Positions 36,981 through 44,129 of a DNA stretch of 64,000 bases are shown piece after piece. The position numbers and the translations under genes are program-made. Source of the DNA: Nonomuraea antri (GTDB lineage Bacteria > Actinomycetota > Actinomycetes > Streptosporangiales > Streptosporangiaceae); assembly GCF_013283785.1 (NCBI RefSeq), contig NZ_JABCPZ010000003.1, positions 1 to 64,000 of the forward strand, written 5' to 3'. Under the pieces are notes generated by a model, which worked only from the letters and a program-made list of their open reading frames with translations, made no database searches and was not told where the DNA came from. Every line of letters starts with the position of its first letter. Position 1 is the stretch's first letter.

Positions 36981-37367
36981 CTAGCGACTTACCGGGCATG
37001 GATTGCTCACGTGCCGGTTGGGGCAGCAGACCATGCCCACCGTGATGAAGCGGCCCCCAGGCAGCCACTCGCCCCACTGCACATCAACACCGCGCGGCAA
37101 CAGATCGGCCGCCAGCGCCTCACGGCTCTCCAACGGGATCTGGCCTTCCGCGACGCCGTGCAGACCGAACGTCTGGGACATCCACTCGACGGCTTTGCTC
37201 GCGTCATCGAAGGTCTCGGCGATCCGCGATGCGGGCTTTGCCAGCCACAACCCCGTCCGCATCGGCGGCAGGGCCGACGTGTGAAAGTCCGGTGAGGTGG
37301 GGCGGCGTTCACCCTCGCGGGCCAGGTCCGCCCCGTTGCCGAGCCACGTGTAAGCGTGCCAGTGCAT
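36981..37367 (-). CDS. conserved hypothetical protein of the element
   Basis: This 128-residue protein begins MHWHAYTWLGNG and contains RTGLWLAKPASRIAETFDDASKAVEWM and a C-terminal CCPNRHVSNPC with three cysteines. Unnamed actinobacterial proteins starting MHWHAYxWLG occur in mobile elements. GGGGA precedes the ATG. A terminator hairpin (37391-37425) separates it from the DUF397 gene upstream. Function unknown. Confidence 0.6.
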   Translation of the reverse strand: MHWHAYTWLGNGADLAREGERRPTSPDFHTSALPPMRTGLWLAKPASRIAETFDDASKAVEWMSQTFGLHGVAEGQIPLESREALAADLLPRGVDVQWGEWLPGGRFITVGMVCCPNRHVSNPCPVSR

Positions 37368-37390
37368 CGTTCCCCGTACAGTCGAAGGGA

Positions 37391-37425
37391 ACGGCCCCTG
37401 CCTGATTGAGGCGGGCAGGGGCCGT
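37391..37425 (-). terminator. hairpin after the DUF397 gene
   Basis: ACGGCCCCTGCC (37391-37402) and GGCAGGGGCCGT (37414-37425) are fully complementary with an 11-base loop. It lies 14 bases beyond the stop of the leftward DUF397 gene. Confidence 0.7.
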
Positions 37426-37438
37426 CATCGGTGGTGTA

Positions 37439-37651
37439 CTAGATGGTCGCCTTCTGGAACGCCTCCAGCTCGGACCTGGTGAACCGGAGCGTCCCGGCAT
37501 CCGGGTTCTTCGAGTCCCGCAGGGCGAACGCGTCGCTCAGACCGGGAATCGCCGCGATCTCCACGCAGGACTCCATCTCGTCGTTGTCCTGGTTGCCGCC
37601 GCACATGCGGCGGAACTCCGAGGCTCCGAGATCCCTCGCGTACAGGTCCAT
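37439..37651 (-). CDS. DUF397-domain protein (element copy)
   Basis: This 70-residue protein has the DUF397 pattern: ARDLGASEFRRMCGG, then ESCVEIAAIPG and ALRDSKNPDAGTLRFTRSELEAF. DUF397 proteins are typically encoded near DUF5753 XRE regulators and are thought to act as their small partners. Its partner is most likely the regulator ending at 38819. GGAGGTAGGTAG precedes the ATG. Confidence 0.85.
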   Translation of the reverse strand: MDLYARDLGASEFRRMCGGNQDNDEMESCVEIAAIPGLSDAFALRDSKNPDAGTLRFTRSELEAFQKATI

Positions 37652-37745
37652 CTACCTACCTCCCTCCACTCGGGCCGGGCGACCCGAGGTGGTGGCACGA
37701 CTGGTGACGGGTTCGCAGCCACCAGCCGCGCGTCTACGCGGCGAC

Positions 37746-38366
37746 CTATCGCGCATCGCCGTCTGTGACGGCCGGCTGCACGTCATGTAGTCGCACCAGC
37801 AGCTCCCGTGCGACGCAATAGGCGATCTCCTCGTCGGCGAAGCGCACCACGGCGTTGCTCCTGAACGGCACCACCGGTGGCAGGTAGGGCAGGAACACAT
37901 CCCCCCGCACGCCGTGCGGATAGCAGGCTCCCACCGTGAACACGGCGGCGTTGCGGCGCAGGTGCGAACACTGCGAGATCGCCTCGGGTATGCAGACCCG
38001 GCATGTCGGCGGGGCGTTGGTGAACCCGTCCCCCGCCTCACCTTCGCATGAGGAAAGAAGCCACCAGATCCGGCCCGTTTCCGGGTCCACTGCCGACCCC
38101 GCGCACACCTGGCACAGCCGCTTGTCCATGCACCTCCACTGCCGCCGCGTATTGACAGTGGTGAAGTCGGGCTTGCCCGTCCTCTTCTGGCCCTGCCGCA
38201 GCCGCAGCACGCCGTAGACGTAATCGGATGGGCGGCTTTCGGCGTAGGCCAGCCTCTCGCCGTCCCGGCGCAGTTCCCACCGCAACCGATGCTGCTGAAC
38301 CTCTCCACTCCAGCCGATCACGTACGGGTAGCGAAAGCCCGTCACCGTCGTCGCGATGCCGCTCAT
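37746..38366 (-). CDS. hypothetical protein with two cysteine-rich motifs
   Basis: This 206-residue protein has CMDKRLCQVC in the middle (about 98-107) and CRVC...C later, a probable zinc-binding pair. The N-terminal half reads YPYVIGWSGEVQQHRLRWELRR. Its ATG overlaps the stop of the preceding gene as ATGA, so it is part of the leftward control operon. Proteins like this accompany XRE/DUF397 loci in actinobacterial elements; function unknown. Confidence 0.6.
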   Translation of the reverse strand: MSGIATTVTGFRYPYVIGWSGEVQQHRLRWELRRDGERLAYAESRPSDYVYGVLRLRQGQKRTGKPDFTTVNTRRQWRCMDKRLCQVCAGSAVDPETGRIWWLLSSCEGEAGDGFTNAPPTCRVCIPEAISQCSHLRRNAAVFTVGACYPHGVRGDVFLPYLPPVVPFRSNAVVRFADEEIAYCVARELLVRLHDVQPAVTDGDAR

Positions 38367-38785
38367 GACGCCTCGCTGACGTGGCCACGCTGGTACCGCT
38401 TGTTCTGCGCGATCAGACGCGCGACCCTCGACGGCTTGTTCACGGGGACCACTTCGATCCGATCCGCCAGCGGCTGATTGCCGGGGCCGATCTGCGCCAG
38501 CTCGACCGCGTAACACCCCGAGCGAGGCCCGATGCTCACGGTGGCCACCCGCCACCCACCGTCCGCGTAGATGATGAGCTGCGGCGGATGCCACCGCCGC
38601 TCCACGGATGAGGACGCCCCGCTCTTGGCCTCGACCCACACCCGCGAGATCAGTTGGGCGTTGACGCCCTCGACATCCAAGATCAGGAGCAGCGTGTCCA
38701 AGAGGTCTCGCTGGACCTGTGCGGCGTCTTGGGGGATGGGATCACCCAGAGGTGTTACGTCGGTGGGGATGTCCGTGGCCGTCAT
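38363..38785 (-). CDS. hypothetical protein of the control operon
   Basis: This 140-residue protein has a variable N-terminus, then a strand-rich region (HPPQLIIYADGGWRVATVSIGPRSGCYAVELAQIG) and a helical basic end. It lacks membrane segments. Its neighbours are the XRE regulator upstream (33-base gap) and an ATGA-coupled gene downstream. No family recognised. Confidence 0.55.
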   Translation of the reverse strand: MTATDIPTDVTPLGDPIPQDAAQVQRDLLDTLLLILDVEGVNAQLISRVWVEAKSGASSSVERRWHPPQLIIYADGGWRVATVSIGPRSGCYAVELAQIGPGNQPLADRIEVVPVNKPSRVARLIAQNKRYQRGHVSEAS

Positions 38786-38818
38786 GCCTCGACGTTAAGA
38801 GCCCAGGCCAGGGGTGAT

Positions 38819-39679
38819 CTACGGCGATTCATGTAGTCGCATAAACCCGGTAGATATCTCCGCCAGCAGCGTCCGCGCCTGGTCGTCCCAAAGGGCATGG
38901 TCTCCGAAGTAGGAGAACAACAAGTGGTAGTGACTAATGTCTTTTGGATCACGTAAAACGATCTGACCCGTAAACGTCTCTACGGTCGCAAGAGAATCGT
39001 CATACAACGTGAAGGTATTCATCGGTCCGACAGCCATGTCACGGCCGTAGGACAATATTCCTACTTTCACATTCGGGAATCGCGATAGCGAGATGAGCCG
39101 GTCAACCTGCAGTGCCATGACCGGCGCGGAACAGAGCTGCCAACGTATGGCCTGCTCCGTGAGCAGGAACTCGAATCGCTTGCCCCGATTCTGGAGAACG
39201 GCCTGCCTCTCCAGCTTGAGGGCGATGGCGCGCGATGTGTCGCCTTGTGCGGGCTCCACGGGCATGTCCATGGCTGCTCTCATGTATTCAGGTATCTGGA
39301 GTAGACCAGTCACGAGAGCGGGCAGGAAGTATCGCATCCGGATGGCGTTCGCTTCCAGGGCCGCTAGTTCGCGCTGTCGGTGGTGGAGCCCCCGGCGTAC
39401 CGATGCCCGGATGTCTCGGAACTCTGTGTTGGCAACCCTGGCTAGGTCGAGAAGGCCGTTAGCGGTCGCCCTGTCCACCCCGAGTGCTTGAAGCATGCGC
39501 TCCACGTCTACAACGGACGGGAGGATCTTCCCGCTCTCGATGCGGGAAACCTTGGATTGGCTCATGTTGCAACGTCGGGCCAGTCCCGCGCCGGATAGTC
39601 CTGACGCTCTCCGCAAGTCGCGGAGCGCTTCCGCTAGGCGTTGCCGGTCTTCACCGGCCTGTTGCGGGTCGACCTTCAC
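38819..39679 (-). CDS. XRE-family regulator with DUF5753 (element copy)
   Basis: This 286-residue protein has an N-terminal helix-turn-helix (about 28-50: LSGAGLARRCNMSQSKVSRIESG). The DUF5753 domain is marked by LPALVTGLLQIPEYMRAAM and a conserved NVKVGILSYGRDMA region. In a mobile element such a protein is the natural candidate for the repressor that keeps it quiescent. Its start overlaps the stop of the DUF6879 gene as ATGA. Confidence 0.88.
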   Translation of the reverse strand: MKVDPQQAGEDRQRLAEALRDLRRASGLSGAGLARRCNMSQSKVSRIESGKILPSVVDVERMLQALGVDRATANGLLDLARVANTEFRDIRASVRRGLHHRQRELAALEANAIRMRYFLPALVTGLLQIPEYMRAAMDMPVEPAQGDTSRAIALKLERQAVLQNRGKRFEFLLTEQAIRWQLCSAPVMALQVDRLISLSRFPNVKVGILSYGRDMAVGPMNTFTLYDDSLATVETFTGQIVLRDPKDISHYHLLFSYFGDHALWDDQARTLLAEISTGFMRLHESP

Positions 39680-40188
39680 GCTCTGAGGTACTCCAAGAAC
39701 GGTACGGACAGAGCGAGTGCCCGGTGCTTGTACTCCACGAAGGGTGCCGGGTCTATTTGCTCCAAGAGCTCCCGGCCACTTTGGGTGCCGTCCTCTAGGT
39801 AGTGCATGAGCACGACTCGGGAGTCATCGAACAGCCAGAAGTCTTGAACTCCCGATACAGGATTCTCCACGTCGGTTACATCGAGAATCCTGATGTCCTC
39901 TCCAGCGGCAGAGCTGAGCGGGTAGAACGCGAATTGGAACCGCTGGTACTCCGTGAGGGGCCGGGTCAGCACCCGGACGCGCCCGATGGTGCGGCCGGTT
40001 GCCCTGAAGTGGCGAACGCGAACGAACCAAGGGTCGTCAGGGGGTACGTCCAGGCGCCCCGTCTTACGCCACTCGCGGAACTCGACGTCCTCCTCGGGGA
40101 CGCCGTAGGCAGGGAGAGTTTCCAGCCGGAAGGCGTCGTTTCGGAAGGCATCGAAGAACGCCTTCCAGTCGTCACCCTCCAAGCGCAC
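39676..40188 (-). CDS. DUF6879-family protein
   Basis: This 170-residue protein begins RLEGDDWKAFFDAF and contains FREWRKTGRLDVPPDDPWFVRVR and a C-terminal FVEYKHRALALSVPFLEYL. Proteins of this family sit beside DUF5753 XRE regulators across actinobacteria; the biochemical role is unknown. I chose the GTG at 40188, 6 bases after GAAAGG. A longer frame to 40338 would overlap the upstream gene almost entirely. Confidence 0.8.
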   Translation of the reverse strand: MRLEGDDWKAFFDAFRNDAFRLETLPAYGVPEEDVEFREWRKTGRLDVPPDDPWFVRVRHFRATGRTIGRVRVLTRPLTEYQRFQFAFYPLSSAAGEDIRILDVTDVENPVSGVQDFWLFDDSRVVLMHYLEDGTQSGRELLEQIDPAPFVEYKHRALALSVPFLEYLRA

Positions 40189-40372
40189 GGAACGCCTTTC
40201 GCAGAAGTTCCTCTGGGATTTCCACGATTGCCTCCCCGCTTGGGGTGACCTGGTTGACGAGGTGATCGCCTTGCACCGCGATGGTTCCACGGCTGGTTCG
40301 GTAGATGGTCGGGCAGTCATCCCGATTGCAGTTCTCATCGCCTGCGATGCGTGTTAGCTGAAGATCATCCAT
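40172..40372 (-). CDS. small protein, first gene of the element's control operon
   Basis: This 66-residue protein (starting MDDLQLTRIAGDENC) contains CPTIYRTSRGTIAVQGD and ends EAIVEIPEELLRKAFRALGG. It overlaps the DUF6879 gene by 17 bases and matches a small protein regularly paired with it. GGGAGG lies 9 bases before the ATG. Likely a short partner or antidote subunit, unproven. Confidence 0.75.
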   Translation of the reverse strand: MDDLQLTRIAGDENCNRDDCPTIYRTSRGTIAVQGDHLVNQVTPSGEAIVEIPEELLRKAFRALGG

Positions 40373-40408
40373 GTGTTGGCCTCCCGACCATGCGTGAACG
40401 TGACTAGG

Positions 40409-40459
40409 ACGCTAAGTAGGCCCCTGATCAAGGTCAAGGGCTATGCACGTTCGCGCATA
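40409..40459 (-). promoter_or_regulatory. promoter and operator candidate of the control operon
   Basis: On the minus strand TTGACC (40437-40432), a 17-base spacer and TAGCGT (40414-40409) precede the first gene by about 36 bases. Directly upstream lies TATGCACG-TT-CGCGCATA (40442-40459), an inverted repeat with one mismatch. Its half-site resembles the TGCACG half of the palindromes beside the chromosomal XRE/DUF397 genes. Confidence 0.55.
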
Positions 40460-40503
40460 AGTTCAGAGCGAGCGACCCTAGATCGTCTTGCCCCGCTGTC
40501 TGA

Positions 40504-40665
40504 CTACCCCTGTCGGAGCCAGTTCACGAGCGGTTCGGGCTCGTGTCCGTCCTGGTCGTCGGGAACGCTATCCTCAGGGCGGGTGTTTGTCTGGTGCTGG
40601 CAGTCGCACCACGATCCGCCGCGGCATTCGTCGTGGCGTCGTTGTTTGCAGCTCTCGCAGATCAC
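40504..40665 (-). CDS. small Cys-rich host protein with element-supplied C-terminus (right junction)
   Basis: This 53-residue protein starts at a GTG and opens ICESCKQRRHDECRGGSW, then CDCQH, with six cysteines that should bind metal. Codons for the WCDCQH part are the att core. The residues after it come from the element and end VNWLRQG, whereas the original host tail ends LDWPRQG. AGGAG lies upstream with 12-base spacing. The native protein was likely 41 residues, as read across both junctions. Function unknown. Confidence 0.7.
   Translation of the reverse strand: MICESCKQRRHDECRGGSWCDCQHQTNTRPEDSVPDDQDGHEPEPLVNWLRQG
40595..40610 (+). other. attR, right copy of the 16-bp att core
   Basis: This is the second exact copy of TGCTGGCAGTCGCACC. 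Sequence to its left belongs to the element and sequence to its right to the chromosome. Confidence 0.85.
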
Positions 40666-40710
40666 GTCCCCATTATTCTCCTAGAAGCTTGTTCGGGTTA
40701 AGGTGCGGGC

Positions 40711-41487
40711 GTGGACCTCATGGGCGAGTTACTCGACGACCTGGCCGCCGAGACCGCATCACTGGAAGAACTGCTGAAGCCGCTGAGCGCGGCGGACTGG
40801 GAGCGGCCCACGCCCGCCGCCGGGTGGGCGATCCGCGACCAGATCAGCCACCTGGCCTGGTTCGACGACGCCGCGAGCCTGGCCGCCTCCGACCCGGTGG
40901 CCTACGCCGAGCTGCTGGCCGGCTTCAGCTCCGTCGACGCCGTCGCCGCCGAGGCCCGCACCCTGCCCGCGACCGAGGTGCACGCCTGGTTCCGCACCTC
41001 GCGGGCGAACTGCCTGCGGGTGTGCTCCACGCTCGACGCCAAGACCCGGGTGCCCTGGTTCTGGCTGGAGATGTCGGCCGCGTCCTTCGTCACCGCCCGG
41101 CTCATGGAGACCTGGGCGCACGGCCAGGACGTGGCCGACGCGCTCGGCGTCACCCGCGCCCCCACCGCGCGGCTGCGGCACGTGGCCTCGATCGGCTACC
41201 GCGCCAAGCCGTACGGCTTCGCCGTGCGCCGGCTGCCCGAGCCGCCGCAGCCGGTACGCGTGGAGCTGACCATGCCCGACGGCGGCCCCTGGACGGCGGG
41301 CCCGGCCGGGGCGGCCGACGTCGTACGCGGCCCGATGCTCGACTTCTGCCTCGTTGTCACCCAGCGCGTCCACCTCGCGGACACCGCGCTGGAGATCACC
41401 GGCCCGGCGGCCAGGGCCTGGATGGAGATCGCCCAGGCGTTCGCCGGCGACCCGGGCGAGGGACGCAAGCCCCGCTCGGACCGCTGA
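40711..41487 (+). CDS. TIGR03084-type metal-binding protein
   Basis: This 258-residue member of the maleylpyruvate isomerase/DinB superfamily has metal-ligand helices marked by RDQISHLAWFDDAA and LMETWAHGQDVADAL, and a C-terminal domain typical of the TIGR03084 group. These are probably mycothiol-linked or metal-binding enzymes of unknown reaction. The start is GTG at 40711, 5 bases after AAGGTG. It is divergent from the split Cys-rich gene (45 bases apart). Confidence 0.82.
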   Translation: MDLMGELLDDLAAETASLEELLKPLSAADWERPTPAAGWAIRDQISHLAWFDDAASLAASDPVAYAELLAGFSSVDAVAAEARTLPATEVHAWFRTSRANCLRVCSTLDAKTRVPWFWLEMSAASFVTARLMETWAHGQDVADALGVTRAPTARLRHVASIGYRAKPYGFAVRRLPEPPQPVRVELTMPDGGPWTAGPAGAADVVRGPMLDFCLVVTQRVHLADTALEITGPAARAWMEIAQAFAGDPGEGRKPRSDR

Positions 41488-41592
41488 CCGGCACCGCCGC
41501 CGGCCGCCCCCACCTGGGCAGGTGCATCGTCCCCCCTGGCCAGGGCAGGACTAAGCTGTCCCGAAGAGTCACTGCGAATACCGTTGGGTGCC

Positions 41593-42525
41593 ATGACGTC
41601 CACCGATGCGCCTTCCCGGCCCAAGAGGCGGCTCGCCTCGAACGCGCGGGCCAGGCTGAACTGGGTGCTCGACACCAAGTCGTGGGCGATCGTGCGCGCG
41701 GCCACGAACGCCGGCGTCAACTATCGCGTGACCGGGCTGGCGGGCGAGGCGGCGTTCTTCGCGCTGCTGTCGCTGCCGCCGTTCGTGCTGGGGCTGATCG
41801 GCGTGCTGGGCAAGCTCAGCACCTGGCTCGGCGCGACCGTGGTCGACCAGGTCAAGACCTGGGTGATCCAGCAGGCCGGGCTGGCGTTCACCGACGACGC
41901 CGTGCAGAAGGTGATCAATCCGCTCATCACCGACGTGCTCAGCGACGACGCAAGCAAGGTGTCGATCATCTCGCTCGGCTTCCTGCTGTCGCTGTGGTCG
42001 GGCTCGCGGGCGCTGTACGTCTACGTGGACCTGATCTCGGTCGCCTACGGACTGGGCGAGGAACGCGGCATCATCAGGACCAGGCTCATGTCGTTCGGCC
42101 TGTACCTGGTCGGGCTGCTCATCGGCATCGTCGTCATGCCCGTGCTGGTGGTCGGGCCGACCCTGATCAAGGACGCGCTGCCGGCCCAGTACGGCGTGCT
42201 CATCGACATCCTGTACTGGCCGGTGGTGATCATCGGGTCGGTGTTGTTCCTGACCGTGCTCTACCACGTGAGCGTCCCGGTGCGCACGAAGTGGTACCGG
42301 GAGCTGCCCGGCGCGGTGCTGGCCCTGTTCCTGTGGATCGCCTGCGCCGCCGTGCTGCGCGCCGTGCTGGCCGCCTGGTTCTCGCCCGTCTCGGTGTACG
42401 GCTCGCTGGCCGCCCCCATCGCGCTGCTGCTGTGGCTCTACATCACCGCGCTCGCCGTGCTGATCGGAGCCATTCTGAACGCCGAGGTCGACCGGCTCTG
42501 GCCGGGCGTCAATCGCATCAGGTGA
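41593..42525 (+). CDS. YihY/BrkB-family integral membrane protein
   Basis: This 310-residue protein has about six hydrophobic helices. The first is in the conserved segment GLAGEAAFFALLSLPPFVLG. Later FGLYLVGLLIGIVVMPVLVVG and IALLLWLYITALAVLIGAILNAEV match the YihY/BrkB family. Members were once called RNase BN but are membrane proteins of uncertain, possibly transport, function. The ATG at 41593 is preferred over a TTG three codons upstream. Confidence 0.87.
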   Translation: MTSTDAPSRPKRRLASNARARLNWVLDTKSWAIVRAATNAGVNYRVTGLAGEAAFFALLSLPPFVLGLIGVLGKLSTWLGATVVDQVKTWVIQQAGLAFTDDAVQKVINPLITDVLSDDASKVSIISLGFLLSLWSGSRALYVYVDLISVAYGLGEERGIIRTRLMSFGLYLVGLLIGIVVMPVLVVGPTLIKDALPAQYGVLIDILYWPVVIIGSVLFLTVLYHVSVPVRTKWYRELPGAVLALFLWIACAAVLRAVLAAWFSPVSVYGSLAAPIALLLWLYITALAVLIGAILNAEVDRLWPGVNRIR

Positions 42526-42569
42526 CGGCGGCCGAGCCGCCATCACGGACGGTGTGCGGGTCCGCTATC

Positions 42570-42650
42570 GTCTAGGGCGTCGCGACTGGCGCAATCGGTG
42601 GGATCGACCACCAGGGAGCGAAAGGAGCGGAGGCCGTGCGCCTGGGTCTT
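42570..42650 (+). ncRNA. ZTP (pfl) riboswitch upstream of glyA
   Basis: The leader contains the conserved order of the pfl motif: GGGCGTCGCGACTGGCG, a GTGGG/CCACC hairpin, AGGGAGCG, then GCCGTGCGCCTGGG. This RNA binds ZMP/ZTP and turns on one-carbon genes when 10-formyl-THF is short. It ends about 30 bases before the glyA ATG, so control is probably at translation or early termination. Confidence 0.88.
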
Positions 42651-42678
42651 CGCAGTTGTCAACGATGACAGGAGAGTC

Positions 42679-43932
42679 ATGAGTTCTCTCGCTAGCGTCG
42701 ACCCGCGGATCGCCGAGCTCATCAAGGCGGAAGAGCGTCGTCAGGCGGACACCGTCAAGCTGATCGCGTCGGAGAACTACGTCTCCAAGGCCGTGCTCGA
42801 AGCCACCGGCACCGTGTTGACGAACAAGTACTCCGAAGGCTACGCGGGCAAGCGCTACTACGAGGGCCAGCAGGTCATCGACCAGATCGAGACCGTCGCG
42901 ATCGACCGCGCCAAGTCGCTGTTCGGCGTCAACCACGCCAACGTGCAGCCGTACTCGGGCTCGCCCGCGAACCTGGCCATCTACCTGGCCTTCCTGCAGC
43001 CCGGCGACACCGTGCTCGGCATGGGCCTGCCGTTCGGCGGCCACCTCACGCACGGCTGGTCGGTCTCGGCCACCGGCAAGTGGTTCAACTCCGTCCGCTA
43101 CGGCGTGCGCAAGGACACCGGCCGCATCGACCTCGACGAGGTCCGCGAGCTGGCGCTGGAGCACCGGCCGAAGCTGATCTTCTGCGGCGGCACCGCGATT
43201 CCGCGCACCATCGACTTCGAGGGCTTCGCCGCGATCGCCCGTGAGGTCGGCGCCGTGCTGGCCGCCGACATCGCGCACATCGCCGGCCTGGTCGCGGGCG
43301 GCGCGCACCCGTCCCCGGTGGGCCACGCCGACGTGATCTCCACGACCACGCACAAGACCCTGCGCGGCCCGCGCGGCGCCATGCTCATGGCCACCACCGA
43401 CGAGCACGCCACCGCGCTCAACAAGGCCGTCTTCCCCGGCCTGCAGGGCGGCCCGCACAACCACACCACCGCCGCCATCGCGGTGGCGCTGCACGAGGCG
43501 TCCACCGACGCGTTCAAGACGTACGCGCACCAGGTGGTCGCCAACGCCAAGGCGCTGGCCGACGAGCTGTCCAGCCGCGGCTTCGACCTGGTGTCCGGCG
43601 GCACCGACAACCACCTGATCCTGCTCGACCTGACGCCCAAGGGCATCGGCGGCAAGCCGGCCGCGCAGGCGCTCGACCGCGCCGGCCTGGAGACCAACTA
43701 CAACACGGTGCCGTTCGACACCCGCAAGCCGTTCGACCCTTCGGGCATCCGCATCGGCACCCCGTCGGTCACCTCGCGCGGCATGGGCGAGGCGGAGATG
43801 CGCCAGATCGGCGCCTGGATGGACGAGGTCGTCACGGCCCTGGCCAAGGGCGACGCGGAAGACGTCATCACCCGCGTGCACCACGAGGTCAGCGAGCTGA
43901 CCGCGCAGTTCCCCGCGCCCGGCCTGTCCTAG
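42679..43932 (+). CDS. glyA: serine hydroxymethyltransferase
   Basis: This 417-residue PLP enzyme converts serine and tetrahydrofolate to glycine and methylene-THF. The PLP lysine is Lys226 in STTTHKTLRGPRG, and KLIASENYVS and YSEGYAGKRYYEG are typical N-terminal signatures. The ATG at 42679 follows GGAGAG by 3 bases and gives the normal family length. Expression is set by the ZTP riboswitch before it. Confidence 0.96.
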   Translation: MSSLASVDPRIAELIKAEERRQADTVKLIASENYVSKAVLEATGTVLTNKYSEGYAGKRYYEGQQVIDQIETVAIDRAKSLFGVNHANVQPYSGSPANLAIYLAFLQPGDTVLGMGLPFGGHLTHGWSVSATGKWFNSVRYGVRKDTGRIDLDEVRELALEHRPKLIFCGGTAIPRTIDFEGFAAIAREVGAVLAADIAHIAGLVAGGAHPSPVGHADVISTTTHKTLRGPRGAMLMATTDEHATALNKAVFPGLQGGPHNHTTAAIAVALHEASTDAFKTYAHQVVANAKALADELSSRGFDLVSGGTDNHLILLDLTPKGIGGKPAAQALDRAGLETNYNTVPFDTRKPFDPSGIRIGTPSVTSRGMGEAEMRQIGAWMDEVVTALAKGDAEDVITRVHHEVSELTAQFPAPGLS

Positions 43933-43964
43933 TTCCGAAGGCCAGCGGGTCCCGAGACACGCGA

Positions 43965-43998
43965 ACGCCCCGCCGCAGGCTCCCTTGCGGCGGGGCGT
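43965..43998 (+). terminator. terminator after glyA
   Basis: ACGCCCCGCCGCA (43965-43977) pairs fully with TGCGGCGGGGCGT (43986-43998) across an 8-base loop. The remainder of the 197-base gap to the CHRD gene shows nothing else. Confidence 0.8.
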
Positions 43999-44129
43999 CG
44001 TCGCGACCGGGGTGGGCCGGAGTACCCCGGAGGCGAGGGCCGATCGGCGGCCGGGGGGACGGAGCCGGGATCGGCCTGGGGAGGGTCCGCGTGGGGAGGG
44101 GACCGATTCCTCCCCGGCGGACCTGAGGT

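Larger units (their letters stand above)
28934..40610. mobile_element. integrated capsid-encoding element, probable phage satellite
   Basis: The 11.7 kb between and including the direct repeats differs from its surroundings: more A/T, weaker third-position GC and many intrinsic terminators. Rightward genes: serine integrase, winged-helix protein, scaffold-like, major capsid, terminase-small-like, small Cys-rich protein and DUF3987-like ATPase. Leftward genes: a small membrane peptide and a control cassette. No portal, large terminase, maturation protease, tail, lysin or holin gene is seen. The content resembles phage satellites that bring capsid and packaging-specificity parts and borrow the rest from a helper. 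Confidence 0.8.

Noticed and set aside
36361..36984. 207-codon rightward frame in the element
   Set aside because: It spans three perfect hairpins, is Arg/Pro/Thr-rich without a fold, and has no ribosome-binding site.
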